A stretch of DNA of 6,480 bases from Oscillospiraceae bacterium (lineage in GTDB: Bacteria > Bacillota > Clostridia > Christensenellales > Aristaeellaceae), in assembly GCA_031282605.1 (NCBI GenBank), contig JAITDK010000189.1, forward strand, positions 1 to 6,480, written 5' to 3'. This document shows, in pieces, positions 1-6,214 of the stretch (position 1 is the first letter of the stretch; each line of letters starts with the position of its first letter). A program made the translations under genes and the position numbers. The notes beneath the pieces are model-generated. The model ran no database searches, had not been told where the DNA came from, and worked only from the letters and a program-made list of their open reading frames with translations.

Positions 1-375
1 GCTATCGTCCTCGGAAACAAACCGACGTTCCACAAGCGCGAAACCGAAGAATGATGAAAACAAACCATGGTCTGTTTCGCTTGACTTGATTGACTGACGC
101 ATATGGGCAAGGATGCGGCGCGTCCGGTCGTCCGCGTCAGGCGCGTTCAGGTAAGCCTCGGGCAGTATCATATTCAGCGCGGAAGGCGCGCCGCCGGTGA
201 ACGCCTCCGCTTCCCGCCAGTACTCCGGCTGCGACGTGAATTGGTCGCACGCCACAACCGCCCATCGTGTTATATCGATATTCGGCGCGGGCACCAGCAC
301 CTCGGCGGGAGCAAGCCCGACGCCTTCGAACCCATTGTCCATGCCATTGTTCATCTGTGCGGCTCGCGGGTTCAT
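1..375 (-). CDS. DUF1015 family protein, N-terminal part (cut by window edge)
   Basis: This frame is open from an ATG at 373-375 to the window edge, giving 125 residues with no stop. Residues 38-57 carry WAVVACDQFTSQPEYWREAE, and residues 64-75 read PSALNMILPEAY. Both are typical of the start of DUF1015 proteins (recognised from family knowledge, not searched). The family is widespread in bacteria and archaea; its biochemical function is not known to me. The ATG overlaps the parB stop codon as ATGA (372-375), and a GGAGG lies 10 nt upstream (plus-strand 386-390) inside the parB 3' end. Both point to translational coupling with parB and support this start over the in-frame Met8 and Met12, which lack an SD. 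The first ~13 residues are Met/Asn-rich and look non-conserved. The remaining two thirds or so of the protein should lie to the left of the window. Confidence 0.85.
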   Translation of the reverse strand, partial: MNPRAAQMNNGMDNGFEGVGLAPAEVLVPAPNIDITRWAVVACDQFTSQPEYWREAEAFTGGAPSALNMILPEAYLNAPDADDRTRRILAHMRQSIKSSETDHGLFSSFFGFALVERRFVSEDDS

Positions 376-1220
376 TCGCGCAATCCCTCCAAAACAGTGT
401 AGAAGCGATCCAACTCCTCAGGATTGTCATAGCGCAGTACGATGCGTCCGCGCTTGAGCGTGCCGGATATGGCAACGCGCATACCGAACGCCTCGCGTGC
501 GTTGGACGTCAGGCGTTCGAACTCGGGCGGCTGGGTTTTCACCGCTGCCGGACGCGGCGGGGGCGCTTCCTTCCTAGCGGTCTCTTGCTCAAGCGCGCGA
601 ACAGACCAGCCTTCGTCTATAGCGCGCTGCGCCAAATCGATCTGCCTGGCGGCGTCTTCGACGCCCGCGAGCGTGCGCGCGTGTCCGGCGGTCAGCGCGC
701 CTTGCGCGACCCATTCCTGTATCTGCCGCGGGAGCGCGAGTATCCTCAATAGATTGGCGATGCTGGGTCGGCTGCGTCCCAGCCTCTGGGAAACGCTCTC
801 TTGAGTCAGCCCGCATTCGTCCATCAGCGCGCGGATAGCGGCCGCTTCCTCAACGGGGTTTAGATCCTCACGCTGCAGGTTTTCGATCAGCGCCAGTTCC
901 ATGCGGCCTATAGCGTCGGCCTCGCGGATTATGGCCGGTATGGACGCCAGCCCCGCCAGCCGCGCGGCGCGCCAGCGCCGCTCGCCCGCGACGATACGGT
1001 ATCGGCCTTGCATCGGGCAAACGATGATAGGCTGCAATATCCCCGACTGTTCGATTGAATCAGCCAGTTGCCGCAGTGTCACCGGGTCGAACGACTTGCG
1101 CGGCTGCTCACGGTTCGGGTCGATCTCCGTCAGTGGAATTTCGTGGATCTGGCTGACGTTTGGCGAAGCGTTTTCCGACATCAGCGCGTCCAATCCGCGG
1201 CCTAAACCCTTTGGTTTCAT
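372..1220 (-). CDS. parB: Chromosome partitioning protein ParB (Spo0J family)
   Basis: ParB is the parS-binding CTPase clamp that spreads around the origin and works with the ParA ATPase to segregate chromosomes. The 282-residue length is normal for chromosomal ParB/Spo0J. Visible in order: an N-terminal GLGRGLDAL segment (residues 5-13), which in the family contains the ParA-stimulating peptide; the N-terminal nucleotide-binding domain with the GERRWRAA arginine motif (79-86) and ENLQREDLNPVEEA (113-126); a helix-turn-helix DNA-binding region near 137-164 (GLTQESVSQRLGRSRPSIAN); a Pro/Ala-rich linker near 217-232; and a C-terminal dimerisation domain ending DRFYTVLEGLRE. An AGGAG sits 10 nt upstream of the ATG. 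parA lies 131 nt upstream on the same strand, and the DUF1015 gene overlaps the stop by 4 nt. No canonical 16-bp parS palindrome was seen in this window. Confidence 0.96.
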   Translation of the reverse strand: MKPKGLGRGLDALMSENASPNVSQIHEIPLTEIDPNREQPRKSFDPVTLRQLADSIEQSGILQPIIVCPMQGRYRIVAGERRWRAARLAGLASIPAIIREADAIGRMELALIENLQREDLNPVEEAAAIRALMDECGLTQESVSQRLGRSRPSIANLLRILALPRQIQEWVAQGALTAGHARTLAGVEDAARQIDLAQRAIDEGWSVRALEQETARKEAPPPRPAAVKTQPPEFERLTSNAREAFGMRVAISGTLKRGRIVLRYDNPEELDRFYTVLEGLRE

Positions 1221-1240
1221 TTAATGAAATCTCCTGTTGC

Positions 1241-1263
1241 GCGTTATTGCGGCTTGCGTTATT
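1241..1263. repeat. Short direct repeat in the parA-parB spacer
   Basis: The 8-mer AATAACGC (minus-strand reading) occurs twice, at 1256-1263 and 1241-1248, with a 15-bp period, about 20 nt before the parB start. The rest of the 131-nt spacer (1221-1351) shows no convincing promoter or terminator. A TGTATAAG sequence there has no matching -35, so parA and parB are probably co-transcribed. The repeat could be a binding site or chance. Confidence 0.3.
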
Positions 1264-1351
1264 AAGGCTTTGGGCTTATACAGGAAAGCGTCCATTCAGG
1301 ATTCTGGAGATCCCGGCTCGCTTCGCGCTGCCAGCGGTAATGGTTATCGTG

Positions 1352-2152
1352 TCAGGAACGCGCCGAACGTTCAGCGCGCTCTATGAATTCCTTGGCCAGC
1401 TCTTGATACGCCGACGCGCCGACGCTGCGCGGGTCGTACAGATGCACAGGCATGCCGTGACTGGGTGCCTCGCCCAAGCGGATGTTGCGCGGTATCACAC
1501 TGGCGTAGACCTGGGTCTTGAAGTGCTTCTTCACTTCCTGTACGACCTGCAGACCCAGGTTGGTTCTGCCGTCGAGCATCGTCAGCACGACGCCTTCCAC
1601 ATCCAGAGAAGGGTTAGGGCCGCGCCTCACCATCTGGATTGTGCGCATCAATTGACCGACGCCTTCTAGCGCGTAATACTCGCACTGGATGGGGATCAGC
1701 ACGCTGTCGGCGGCGGTGAGCGCGTTTATCGTCAGCTGACCGAGCGACGGCGGACAGTCGATCATTACGTATTCGAATGGGTTGTCAGGCGTGCCGACTG
1801 ACGGTCTGATTATGGCGTTCAATGTTTCTTTCAAAACAAACTCGCGTTTGTCGATGGATAGCAGTTCGACCTCCGCAGCGGCCAGCCGGATGTCGGCGGG
1901 AGCCAGCTTCAGCGTGTCGACAGGTGTGGACAGCAATATATCCGCGATAGGCACGTGCGAGATCAGCGCGTCATACATGCTGCGGCCCACGGCGGCGGAC
2001 TGTCCCAGACCGCTGGTCGTGTTTGCTTGAGGATCCATGTCGACCGCAAGCACCCGTTTGCCCTGCGCGGCAACGCACGCGGCCAAGTTGACGACGGTGG
2101 TCGTCTTGCCGACGCCGCCCTTCTGATTCATTACCGCAATAATTCTGCTCAT
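1352..2152 (-). CDS. parA: Chromosome partitioning ATPase ParA (Soj family)
   Basis: ParA/Soj is a deviant Walker-A ATPase that dimerises with ATP on nucleoid DNA and is stimulated by ParB, moving origins apart. From the chosen start the protein has 266 residues. It opens MSRIIAVMNQKGGVGKTTT, with the deviant Walker A KGGVGKTT at 11-18. VDMDPQANTTSGLG follows, then MIDCPPSLGQLTINAL (Walker B/switch II), and the C-terminal half contains VVLTMLDGRTNLGLQVV and VIPRNIRLGEAPSHG, all classic Soj landmarks. The frame stays open to an ATG at 2177-2179, adding nine residues (MGALCYHVP). I prefer the ATG at 2150-2152 because Soj proteins normally begin a few residues before the Walker A strand. Neither start has a Shine-Dalgarno sequence; an extended -10 promoter just upstream would give a leaderless mRNA. 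It is followed by parB. Confidence 0.95.
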   Translation of the reverse strand: MSRIIAVMNQKGGVGKTTTVVNLAACVAAQGKRVLAVDMDPQANTTSGLGQSAAVGRSMYDALISHVPIADILLSTPVDTLKLAPADIRLAAAEVELLSIDKREFVLKETLNAIIRPSVGTPDNPFEYVMIDCPPSLGQLTINALTAADSVLIPIQCEYYALEGVGQLMRTIQMVRRGPNPSLDVEGVVLTMLDGRTNLGLQVVQEVKKHFKTQVYASVIPRNIRLGEAPSHGMPVHLYDPRSVGASAYQELAKEFIERAERSARS

Positions 2153-2179
2153 GGGAACATGATAGCACAACGCTCCCAT
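2151..2179. promoter_or_regulatory. Inverted repeat flanking the parA -10, candidate operator
   Basis: ATGGGA at 2151-2156 and TCCCAT at 2174-2179 form a perfect 6-bp inverted repeat. The arm centres are 23 bp apart, roughly two DNA turns, and they bracket the predicted -10 hexamer of parA. The arrangement suits a dimeric repressor, but a chance match of this size is possible. Confidence 0.3.
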
Positions 2180-2187
2180 AATTGGAA
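2159..2187 (-). promoter_or_regulatory. Predicted parA promoter with extended -10, possibly leaderless
   Basis: On the minus strand TGCTATCAT is an extended -10 element (hexamer TATCAT at 2159-2164, five of six matches to TATAAT, preceded by TGC). A weak -35 TTCCAA at 2182-2187 lies 17 nt upstream. Transcription would start at about 2152-2153, on the A of the preferred parA ATG, which fits the absence of any ribosome binding site. This is inferred from sequence only. Confidence 0.45.
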
Positions 2188-2263
2188 GCTACAACAAGAC
2201 AATGAAATTTTTACCTGAAACTCCATTTGGAATATTTATGGGTTTCAACCGTCTATTTGGTGA

Positions 2264-2296
2264 AGGAGGAAATAGGGATGCATATATCATGCATCC
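2264..2296 (+). promoter_or_regulatory. Strong Shine-Dalgarno with start codon buried in a hairpin
   Basis: AGGAGG (2264-2269) is followed after 8 nt by an ATG at 2278, an ideal start geometry on the plus strand. The ATG lies in the 5' arm of a perfect 8-bp inverted repeat: GGATGCAT (2276-2283), a 5-nt loop, ATGCATCC (2289-2296). The hairpin would mask the start codon while leaving the SD exposed, or the palindrome could be a protein-binding site. A possible promoter, TTTACC (2210-2215) with TATTTA (2233-2238) at 17 nt spacing, is weak. Confidence 0.45.
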
Positions 2297-2319
2297 GGTT
2301 TGAAACTTGTATAGAGTAA
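2278..2319 (+). CDS. Possible 13-residue leader peptide, or 5' end of a frameshifted gene
   Basis: The ATG behind the strong SD opens a 13-codon frame (MHISCIRFETCIE) that ends in TAA followed directly by TGA. Its codons are less GC-rich at position 3 than the downstream ORF. It could be a regulatory leader peptide, or the true N-terminus of the downstream small gene: skipping the single base 2317 joins it to the open frame that leads into the ORF at 2348. Nothing resembling a known attenuator was seen. Confidence 0.22.
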   Translation: MHISCIRFETCIE

Positions 2320-2347
2320 TGACGACGAACCCGCCAAGGTCTGGCGC

Positions 2348-2563
2348 ATGTATCTAATCGCGTTTGACATCACGCCGGACATGCTCAAGCAGTATAGCGT
2401 CCTTATGAAAAACGACGGCGAGATCGGGGAGCTTATCGAACCCGAGCCGGACGTGGTCTTGCTCCCCGGGCAGGTTAACAGGGGCATGTTGTCGAACATG
2501 ATGTGGGAGGATGGGTTTTGGACGGCGGAGAACCTGTATCACTTCAAAACGAAGTATCTATAA
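2348..2563 (+). CDS. Small hypothetical protein, 71 residues
   Basis: This is the only plus-strand gene candidate; I do not recognise it. It starts MYLIAFDITPDMLKQY, is rich in Asp/Glu and Met, ends FKTKYL, and shows no signal peptide or membrane segment. Third codon positions are strongly G/C, like the neighbouring real genes, which favours true coding. The coding-like composition continues upstream of the ATG (codons for NDDEPAKVWR from 2318) until a TAG at 2312-2314, with no start codon there. So the annotated ATG may be internal to a longer protein of about 96 residues starting at 2278 and broken by a one-base shift. The SD for the ATG at 2348 is weak (AAGG at 2336-2339). The ORF runs divergently from parA and converges on gap, with a hairpin just after its stop. 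Confidence 0.5.
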   Translation: MYLIAFDITPDMLKQYSVLMKNDGEIGELIEPEPDVVLLPGQVNRGMLSNMMWEDGFWTAENLYHFKTKYL

Positions 2564-2576
2564 TAACCTAAATAAG

Positions 2577-2602
2577 GAATCCTCCCAACGCTGGGAGGAT
2601 TC
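2577..2602 (-). terminator. Hairpin terminator between gap and the convergent small ORF
   Basis: An 11-bp perfect stem (2577-2587 with 2592-2602, arms GAATCCTCCCA and TGGGAGGATTC) has a 4-nt loop and begins 18 nt after the gap stop codon. In the minus direction it is followed by CTTATTTAGGTTATT, a broken U-tract, so it best serves gap. In the plus direction the sequence after the stem (AAGGACATG) has no U-tract, so termination of the small ORF there is less certain. Confidence 0.75.
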
Positions 2603-2620
2603 AAGGACATGCGCCGGATA

Positions 2621-3643
2621 TCAGATAACCCCGTCCGTCTTGGCCATATACTGGATCAGGTCGACGACCTTCTTGGAATAGCCCCACTCGTTGTCATACC
2701 ACGCGACCAGCTTCACGAACGTTGGCGTCAGCTGAATACCGGCCTTAGCGTCGAAGATCGACGTGCGCGGGTCATGGATGAAGTCGCTGGATACGACCTC
2801 GTCCTCGGTGTATCCGATGATACCCTTCCAGCGCGGCGACTCGGAGGCTTCCTTCATCGTGGCCTTGATCTCGTCCATCGTGGTGGGGGTCTTCAGGTTG
2901 ACGGTCAGGTCGACGACGGATACGTCCAGCGTCGGCACGCGCATCGACATGCCTGTCAGCTTCCCCTTCAGTTCCGGGATGACCACGCCCACCGCCTTGG
3001 CCGCGCCGGTCGACGACGGGATGATATTGCCGGAGGCCGCTCGCCCGCCGCGCCAATCCTTCTTGGACGGACCGTCAACGGTCTTCTGAGTGGCGGTGGT
3101 GGAGTGAATGGTGGTCATAAGGCCGTCGGAGATGCCAAACTTGTCATTGATGACCGAGGCGAGCGGTGCCAGGCAGTTGGTTGTGCAGCTCGCGTTGGAG
3201 ACGATGTTCATGTCGGACTTGTATGTCTCGTGGTTGACGCCCATGACGAACATCGGGGTTTCCTTGTCCTTGGCCGGGGCGGTGATGACGACCTTCTTCG
3301 CGCCGCCGGTGAAGTGTTTGCCCGCGCCCGCCTGATCGGTGAATATGCCAGTGGCTTCGGCTATGTATTCCGCGCCCGCTTCCTTCCATGGGATCTCCTC
3401 GGGCTTCATAGACGCGTAGACGGTTACCGGGTGTCCTTGGACGATAAGCTTGCCGTCCTTGACCTGGATGGATCCCTCGAAGCGTCCGTGAACCGTGTCG
3501 TATCGGAGCATATACGCCATATAGTCCAGATCGATGAACGGATCGTTGATCGCGACGACCTCCAACTCGGGCGCCTCTAGCGCGGCCTGGAACACCAGGC
3601 GACCGATGCGGCCGAAACCATTGATGCCGATTTTTACTGCCAT
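2621..3643 (-). CDS. gap: Glyceraldehyde-3-phosphate dehydrogenase, phosphorylating, NAD-type
   Basis: This cytosolic glycolytic enzyme converts glyceraldehyde 3-phosphate, NAD and phosphate into 1,3-bisphosphoglycerate. At 340 residues it is full length. The Rossmann motif INGFGRIGR (7-15) is followed by AIND with Asp34, which in the family favours NAD over NADP. The catalytic motif SNASCTTNC places the nucleophile at Cys153, and the base is His180 in TTIHSTTATQ. The C-terminal WYDNEWGYSKKV is intact. The segments ATQKTVDGPSKKDWRGGR, NIIPSSTGAAKAVG and VPTLDVSVVDLTV match the E. coli GapA/eukaryotic subtype rather than the usual Bacillus/Clostridium type, which has NDQN and a different S-loop. 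It starts 7 nt after a perfect AGGAGG, has its own promoter, and ends at a hairpin terminator, so it is probably monocistronic with possible read-through from the upstream gene pair. Confidence 0.97.
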   Translation of the reverse strand: MAVKIGINGFGRIGRLVFQAALEAPELEVVAINDPFIDLDYMAYMLRYDTVHGRFEGSIQVKDGKLIVQGHPVTVYASMKPEEIPWKEAGAEYIAEATGIFTDQAGAGKHFTGGAKKVVITAPAKDKETPMFVMGVNHETYKSDMNIVSNASCTTNCLAPLASVINDKFGISDGLMTTIHSTTATQKTVDGPSKKDWRGGRAASGNIIPSSTGAAKAVGVVIPELKGKLTGMSMRVPTLDVSVVDLTVNLKTPTTMDEIKATMKEASESPRWKGIIGYTEDEVVSSDFIHDPRTSIFDAKAGIQLTPTFVKLVAWYDNEWGYSKKVVDLIQYMAKTDGVI

Positions 3644-3650
3644 TTGAATT

Positions 3651-3720
3651 CCTCCTGTTCGGCTTTTGCTCTTATCTCTCTTCCACGGTATATTGTAACC
3701 GAATTTGACCGGGGAATCAA
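3651..3720 (-). promoter_or_regulatory. SigA-type promoter and ribosome binding site of gap
   Basis: On the minus strand TTGATT (3715-3720) and TACAAT (3692-3697) are spaced by exactly 17 nt, each five or four of six matches to consensus. Transcription would begin near 3685 and give a leader of about 42 nt. The SD AGGAGG (3651-3656) sits 7 nt before the gap ATG. The -35 begins 3 nt after the stop codon of the BtrH-like gene, with no terminator between. Confidence 0.8.
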
Positions 3721-3723
3721 GCG

Positions 3724-4695
3724 CTAATGCCGAGGGTCGATTGCAATATCAATTGCCCCCGGGGAAGGCAGAGGGGGATTCCTCGGCGAAGTCGGTATGG
3801 GGATCGCGATTGAGCGCAGCAAGGGCGCGCAGTGTATCTCCCCTAAGGCGCTGACGCCTTCCTCAATCGCGGTCAATTCACGTTCAATAACCGTGTCCAG
3901 ATACTTGTGAATTTCGCCCAGTAATCTAACGCTGCCCTTCATTATAGAGGCTTTGAGCATTCCGTTCTTGACGGCGATCCAGTTTTCGAAGAAACCGTCG
4001 TCAAAAATTGACAATTTCGGCAGCGTCTCTGGGCTGCAATACTCCAGATAACGGTGATACAAATAACGGTTGTTGATCATGCACTCCACGTACTTATACG
4101 CGGTATTCGCTCGTGCGCGCCTGCCTTCAGCGGGTTCAAGCCAGGATAGAAGGCGCAGTTTCTGCTTGGGGATTACTTCGGCGGCGGCGCGCATCTCGGT
4201 CATGTCATCGTGGCGAGCGTCCCCACGCGCGCATGTCCGAACGGATATCATATGGCACGCGTGCCTGATGATGTGGCCGCGCGTCAGCCGCTCGCCCTCA
4301 TAGCCATATGTAGGATCGTGGCAAACCAGCACATCGTCGCCGTCATACTCAACGACAAAGTAATGCGGCCCGAAGAATAACCCGAAGTATGGATTCCAAG
4401 GGACATAGTACGCGTCCATACCCACCGCCAATAGATCGCCGTCGCTTAGCGAGTCCAGGCTGGCGCGGGTTTTCTCCGGCGTCATGCTGGGCAGATCGGA
4501 GACGGAGCAGCCTATCTCGGCTAGATTTTTTAACAGATATTTAGACACGAACCACTTCCGGTATGGGTCGTATCTATAATCTATTTCCGACCATAACCCC
4601 CCGAACGCGCGCGTGTAATCAATCCCCAGCGCCGCCGCTATCGTGACGATGCTGTTGTAGTAACACTGCATCCCTTTGAAGTTGATCAGATTCAT
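3724..4695 (-). CDS. BtrH N-terminal domain-like protein, probable acyltransferase
   Basis: The N-terminal ~130 residues resemble the BtrH_N family (named after butirosin BtrH, which moves an acyl chain from a carrier protein onto an aminoglycoside amine). Seen: MQCYYNSIVTIAAALG (9-24) with Cys11, GGLWSEIDYRYDP (32-44), VGMDAYYVPWNPY (91-103), GPHYFVVEYDG (109-119) with His111, and CHDPTYG (125-131) with Asp127. Cys11/His111/Asp127 would form a papain/C39-like triad; this assignment is my inference. The 323-residue length is near the family's usual size, and the C-terminal part is helical and unrecognised. The last ~30 residues (from LLRSIAIPIPTSP) are Pro-rich and low complexity. The gene starts 6 nt after the ligase stop without a clear SD, implying translational coupling. 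There is no signal peptide, so it is cytosolic. The acyl donor and acceptor cannot be read from sequence. C39-like peptidase activity is an alternative. Confidence 0.72.
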   Translation of the reverse strand: MNLINFKGMQCYYNSIVTIAAALGIDYTRAFGGLWSEIDYRYDPYRKWFVSKYLLKNLAEIGCSVSDLPSMTPEKTRASLDSLSDGDLLAVGMDAYYVPWNPYFGLFFGPHYFVVEYDGDDVLVCHDPTYGYEGERLTRGHIIRHACHMISVRTCARGDARHDDMTEMRAAAEVIPKQKLRLLSWLEPAEGRRARANTAYKYVECMINNRYLYHRYLEYCSPETLPKLSIFDDGFFENWIAVKNGMLKASIMKGSVRLLGEIHKYLDTVIERELTAIEEGVSALGEIHCAPLLRSIAIPIPTSPRNPPLPSPGAIDIAIDPRH

Positions 4696-4701
4696 CGGCT
4701 T

Positions 4702-6147
4702 CTATACCCGCACGGTCTTACCGGTGACGGTCTTGCGAACGGCGGCGGTCAGGCTCACCTGATGCGGACGCTTATAATCCGCCAGCCGCGACGCGCACCA
4801 TGCTCGGATCGCTTCAGCGGTCACCGACTGATGCTGGGGTACAACGTCGGAGTATACCTTCTCGCTGCCGAAACCGTCGGGCTTTCCGTATACCACACAG
4901 TCGCGCGCCAGCCCGCTGTCGAGTATGCACGCCTCTATCTCTTCCGGATAGACCGTCAGCCCGCGCACCAGTATGATGTTCTTAATCCGCCCGCATAGGT
5001 ACAGATAGCCATCCTCGTCCAGATAACCCGCGTCGCCCGTATGCAGCCATCCGTCTCGTATGATCTTCGCGGTCTCGGCCTCGTTCTTGTAATACCCCAG
5101 CATAACGCTTGGTGCCTTGACCACCACCTCGCCCTGTACGAACGGGGCTTGGGTTCTTATCCCGCCGGATTCAATCCACAGCTCCATATCCCTCGCGGCG
5201 ACGCCGACGGAGCCTATCTTCTCCTCGGGGAAATGGCCGCGCGCCTCGGTGATAAGCGGAGAGGCCTCGGTCATGCCGTACCCCATCCAGAACTCAATCC
5301 ACGGGTACGCGTGGGTTAGATCCAGCAACGCCTCGCGCGAAACCCCGCTGCCACCGAACGCGCAGAAACGCAGCGAACTTAAGTCATATCGCGTCGGCCG
5401 ACCGATGTTCTGCGCCATCAGCGTGACGGGTACCGCGCCGCCCTCGTAGTTGGTGACTTTATACCGCTCAATCGCCCTGAAGAACGTGTCCAGCGTGAAA
5501 CGCTCCGTCGTCAGGACGAGCGTGAATCCAGCCGTTATAATCGTGCTGAGCATCCATATCCCGTACGCCGTTGAAAACGGCAGACCCAGTATATACCGGA
5601 TGTCGCCGGCAATCGAGGCGTGAGGCATTTTCTCCAGATAGTCCGTGACGCAGCTCTCAATGTTGCGCTCCGAGAGTGTGACGATCTTCGCCTTGCCCGT
5701 CGTGCCGGATGTGGCCAGCAGTATCATCGGCGAGGCGGGATCTACCACCGGCGCGGAGGGGATCTCATCGCGATCCAGCGGCGGCACATCCTCGACGTAT
5801 ATTACCTCGCAACGGACAGCCGCCTCAGCGAAAAGCGGCGCGTAACTCCTATCCGTTATAACCGCTTCGACGTCAGCTTGAGTGAGCATGGCCGATGCCT
5901 CATGACAGGTCAGCGTCCCATTCATCGGAAACGCCGTCAGCCCAGCCATGATTATCCCGTATAATCCAGCCAGGAAGTCGGCCGAGTTGGGCAGCAGCAC
6001 CGCGACATGCGCCCCGATCCGCAGGTTCAGCCTCGCGCCAATAGAGGCGGCTCGATACGCAAGCTCGGCGTAGGTGGTGGATTCGCCGCCGCGTATTACC
6101 GCCGCTCTGTCCCAGCGCTCCCTGTTCAAAAGGGCGTGTCGGATCAT
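4702..6147 (-). CDS. Class I adenylate-forming ligase (AMP-binding acyl/aryl-CoA or -ACP ligase)
   Basis: ANL-superfamily enzymes use ATP to make an acyl-adenylate and usually pass it to CoA or a carrier-protein thiol. The 481-residue protein has the core signatures in order: the P-loop TSGTTGKAK (146-154; Ala153 where Pro is common), YGMTEAS (290-296), GWLHTGDAGYLDEDG (366-380) with the ribose-binding Asp372, the hinge region GRIKNIILVRGLTVYPEEIE (386-405; Asn390 where Asp is frequent), and the C-terminal catalytic Lys477 in TVTGKTVR. The protein ends one residue later, so it is slightly shorter than typical 500-550-residue members but complete. No carrier or reductase domain is fused. An AAGGAG 9 nt before the ATG supports the start. 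The BtrH-like gene follows at 6 nt. The substrate cannot be assigned; the KN-type hinge recalls long-chain acyl ligases. The upstream region is repeat-rich and has no clear promoter. Confidence 0.9.
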   Translation of the reverse strand: MIRHALLNRERWDRAAVIRGGESTTYAELAYRAASIGARLNLRIGAHVAVLLPNSADFLAGLYGIIMAGLTAFPMNGTLTCHEASAMLTQADVEAVITDRSYAPLFAEAAVRCEVIYVEDVPPLDRDEIPSAPVVDPASPMILLATSGTTGKAKIVTLSERNIESCVTDYLEKMPHASIAGDIRYILGLPFSTAYGIWMLSTIITAGFTLVLTTERFTLDTFFRAIERYKVTNYEGGAVPVTLMAQNIGRPTRYDLSSLRFCAFGGSGVSREALLDLTHAYPWIEFWMGYGMTEASPLITEARGHFPEEKIGSVGVAARDMELWIESGGIRTQAPFVQGEVVVKAPSVMLGYYKNEAETAKIIRDGWLHTGDAGYLDEDGYLYLCGRIKNIILVRGLTVYPEEIEACILDSGLARDCVVYGKPDGFGSEKVYSDVVPQHQSVTAEAIRAWCASRLADYKRPHQVSLTAAVRKTVTGKTVRV

Positions 6148-6214
6148 GATGATACGCTCCTTTGTTGTATGGTTTTGAGGTGCGCTGCTGCAGTTTGGGT
6201 GTCTGCAGCGTGCA

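Noticed and set aside
267..816. Several long open frames on both strands inside parB
   Set aside because: They overlap a full-length ParB with all its motifs and have Arg/Ala-rich, non-protein-like translations.
2287..2499. 70-codon minus-strand frame opposite the small hypothetical gene
   Set aside because: Ser-rich shadow; the plus strand has better third-position GC and a plausible start region.
2609..3580. 323-codon open frame on the plus strand across gap
   Set aside because: It is antisense to an unmistakable GAPDH; the Arg/Asp/Val-rich, repetitive translation is what GC-rich codon bias produces on the opposite strand.
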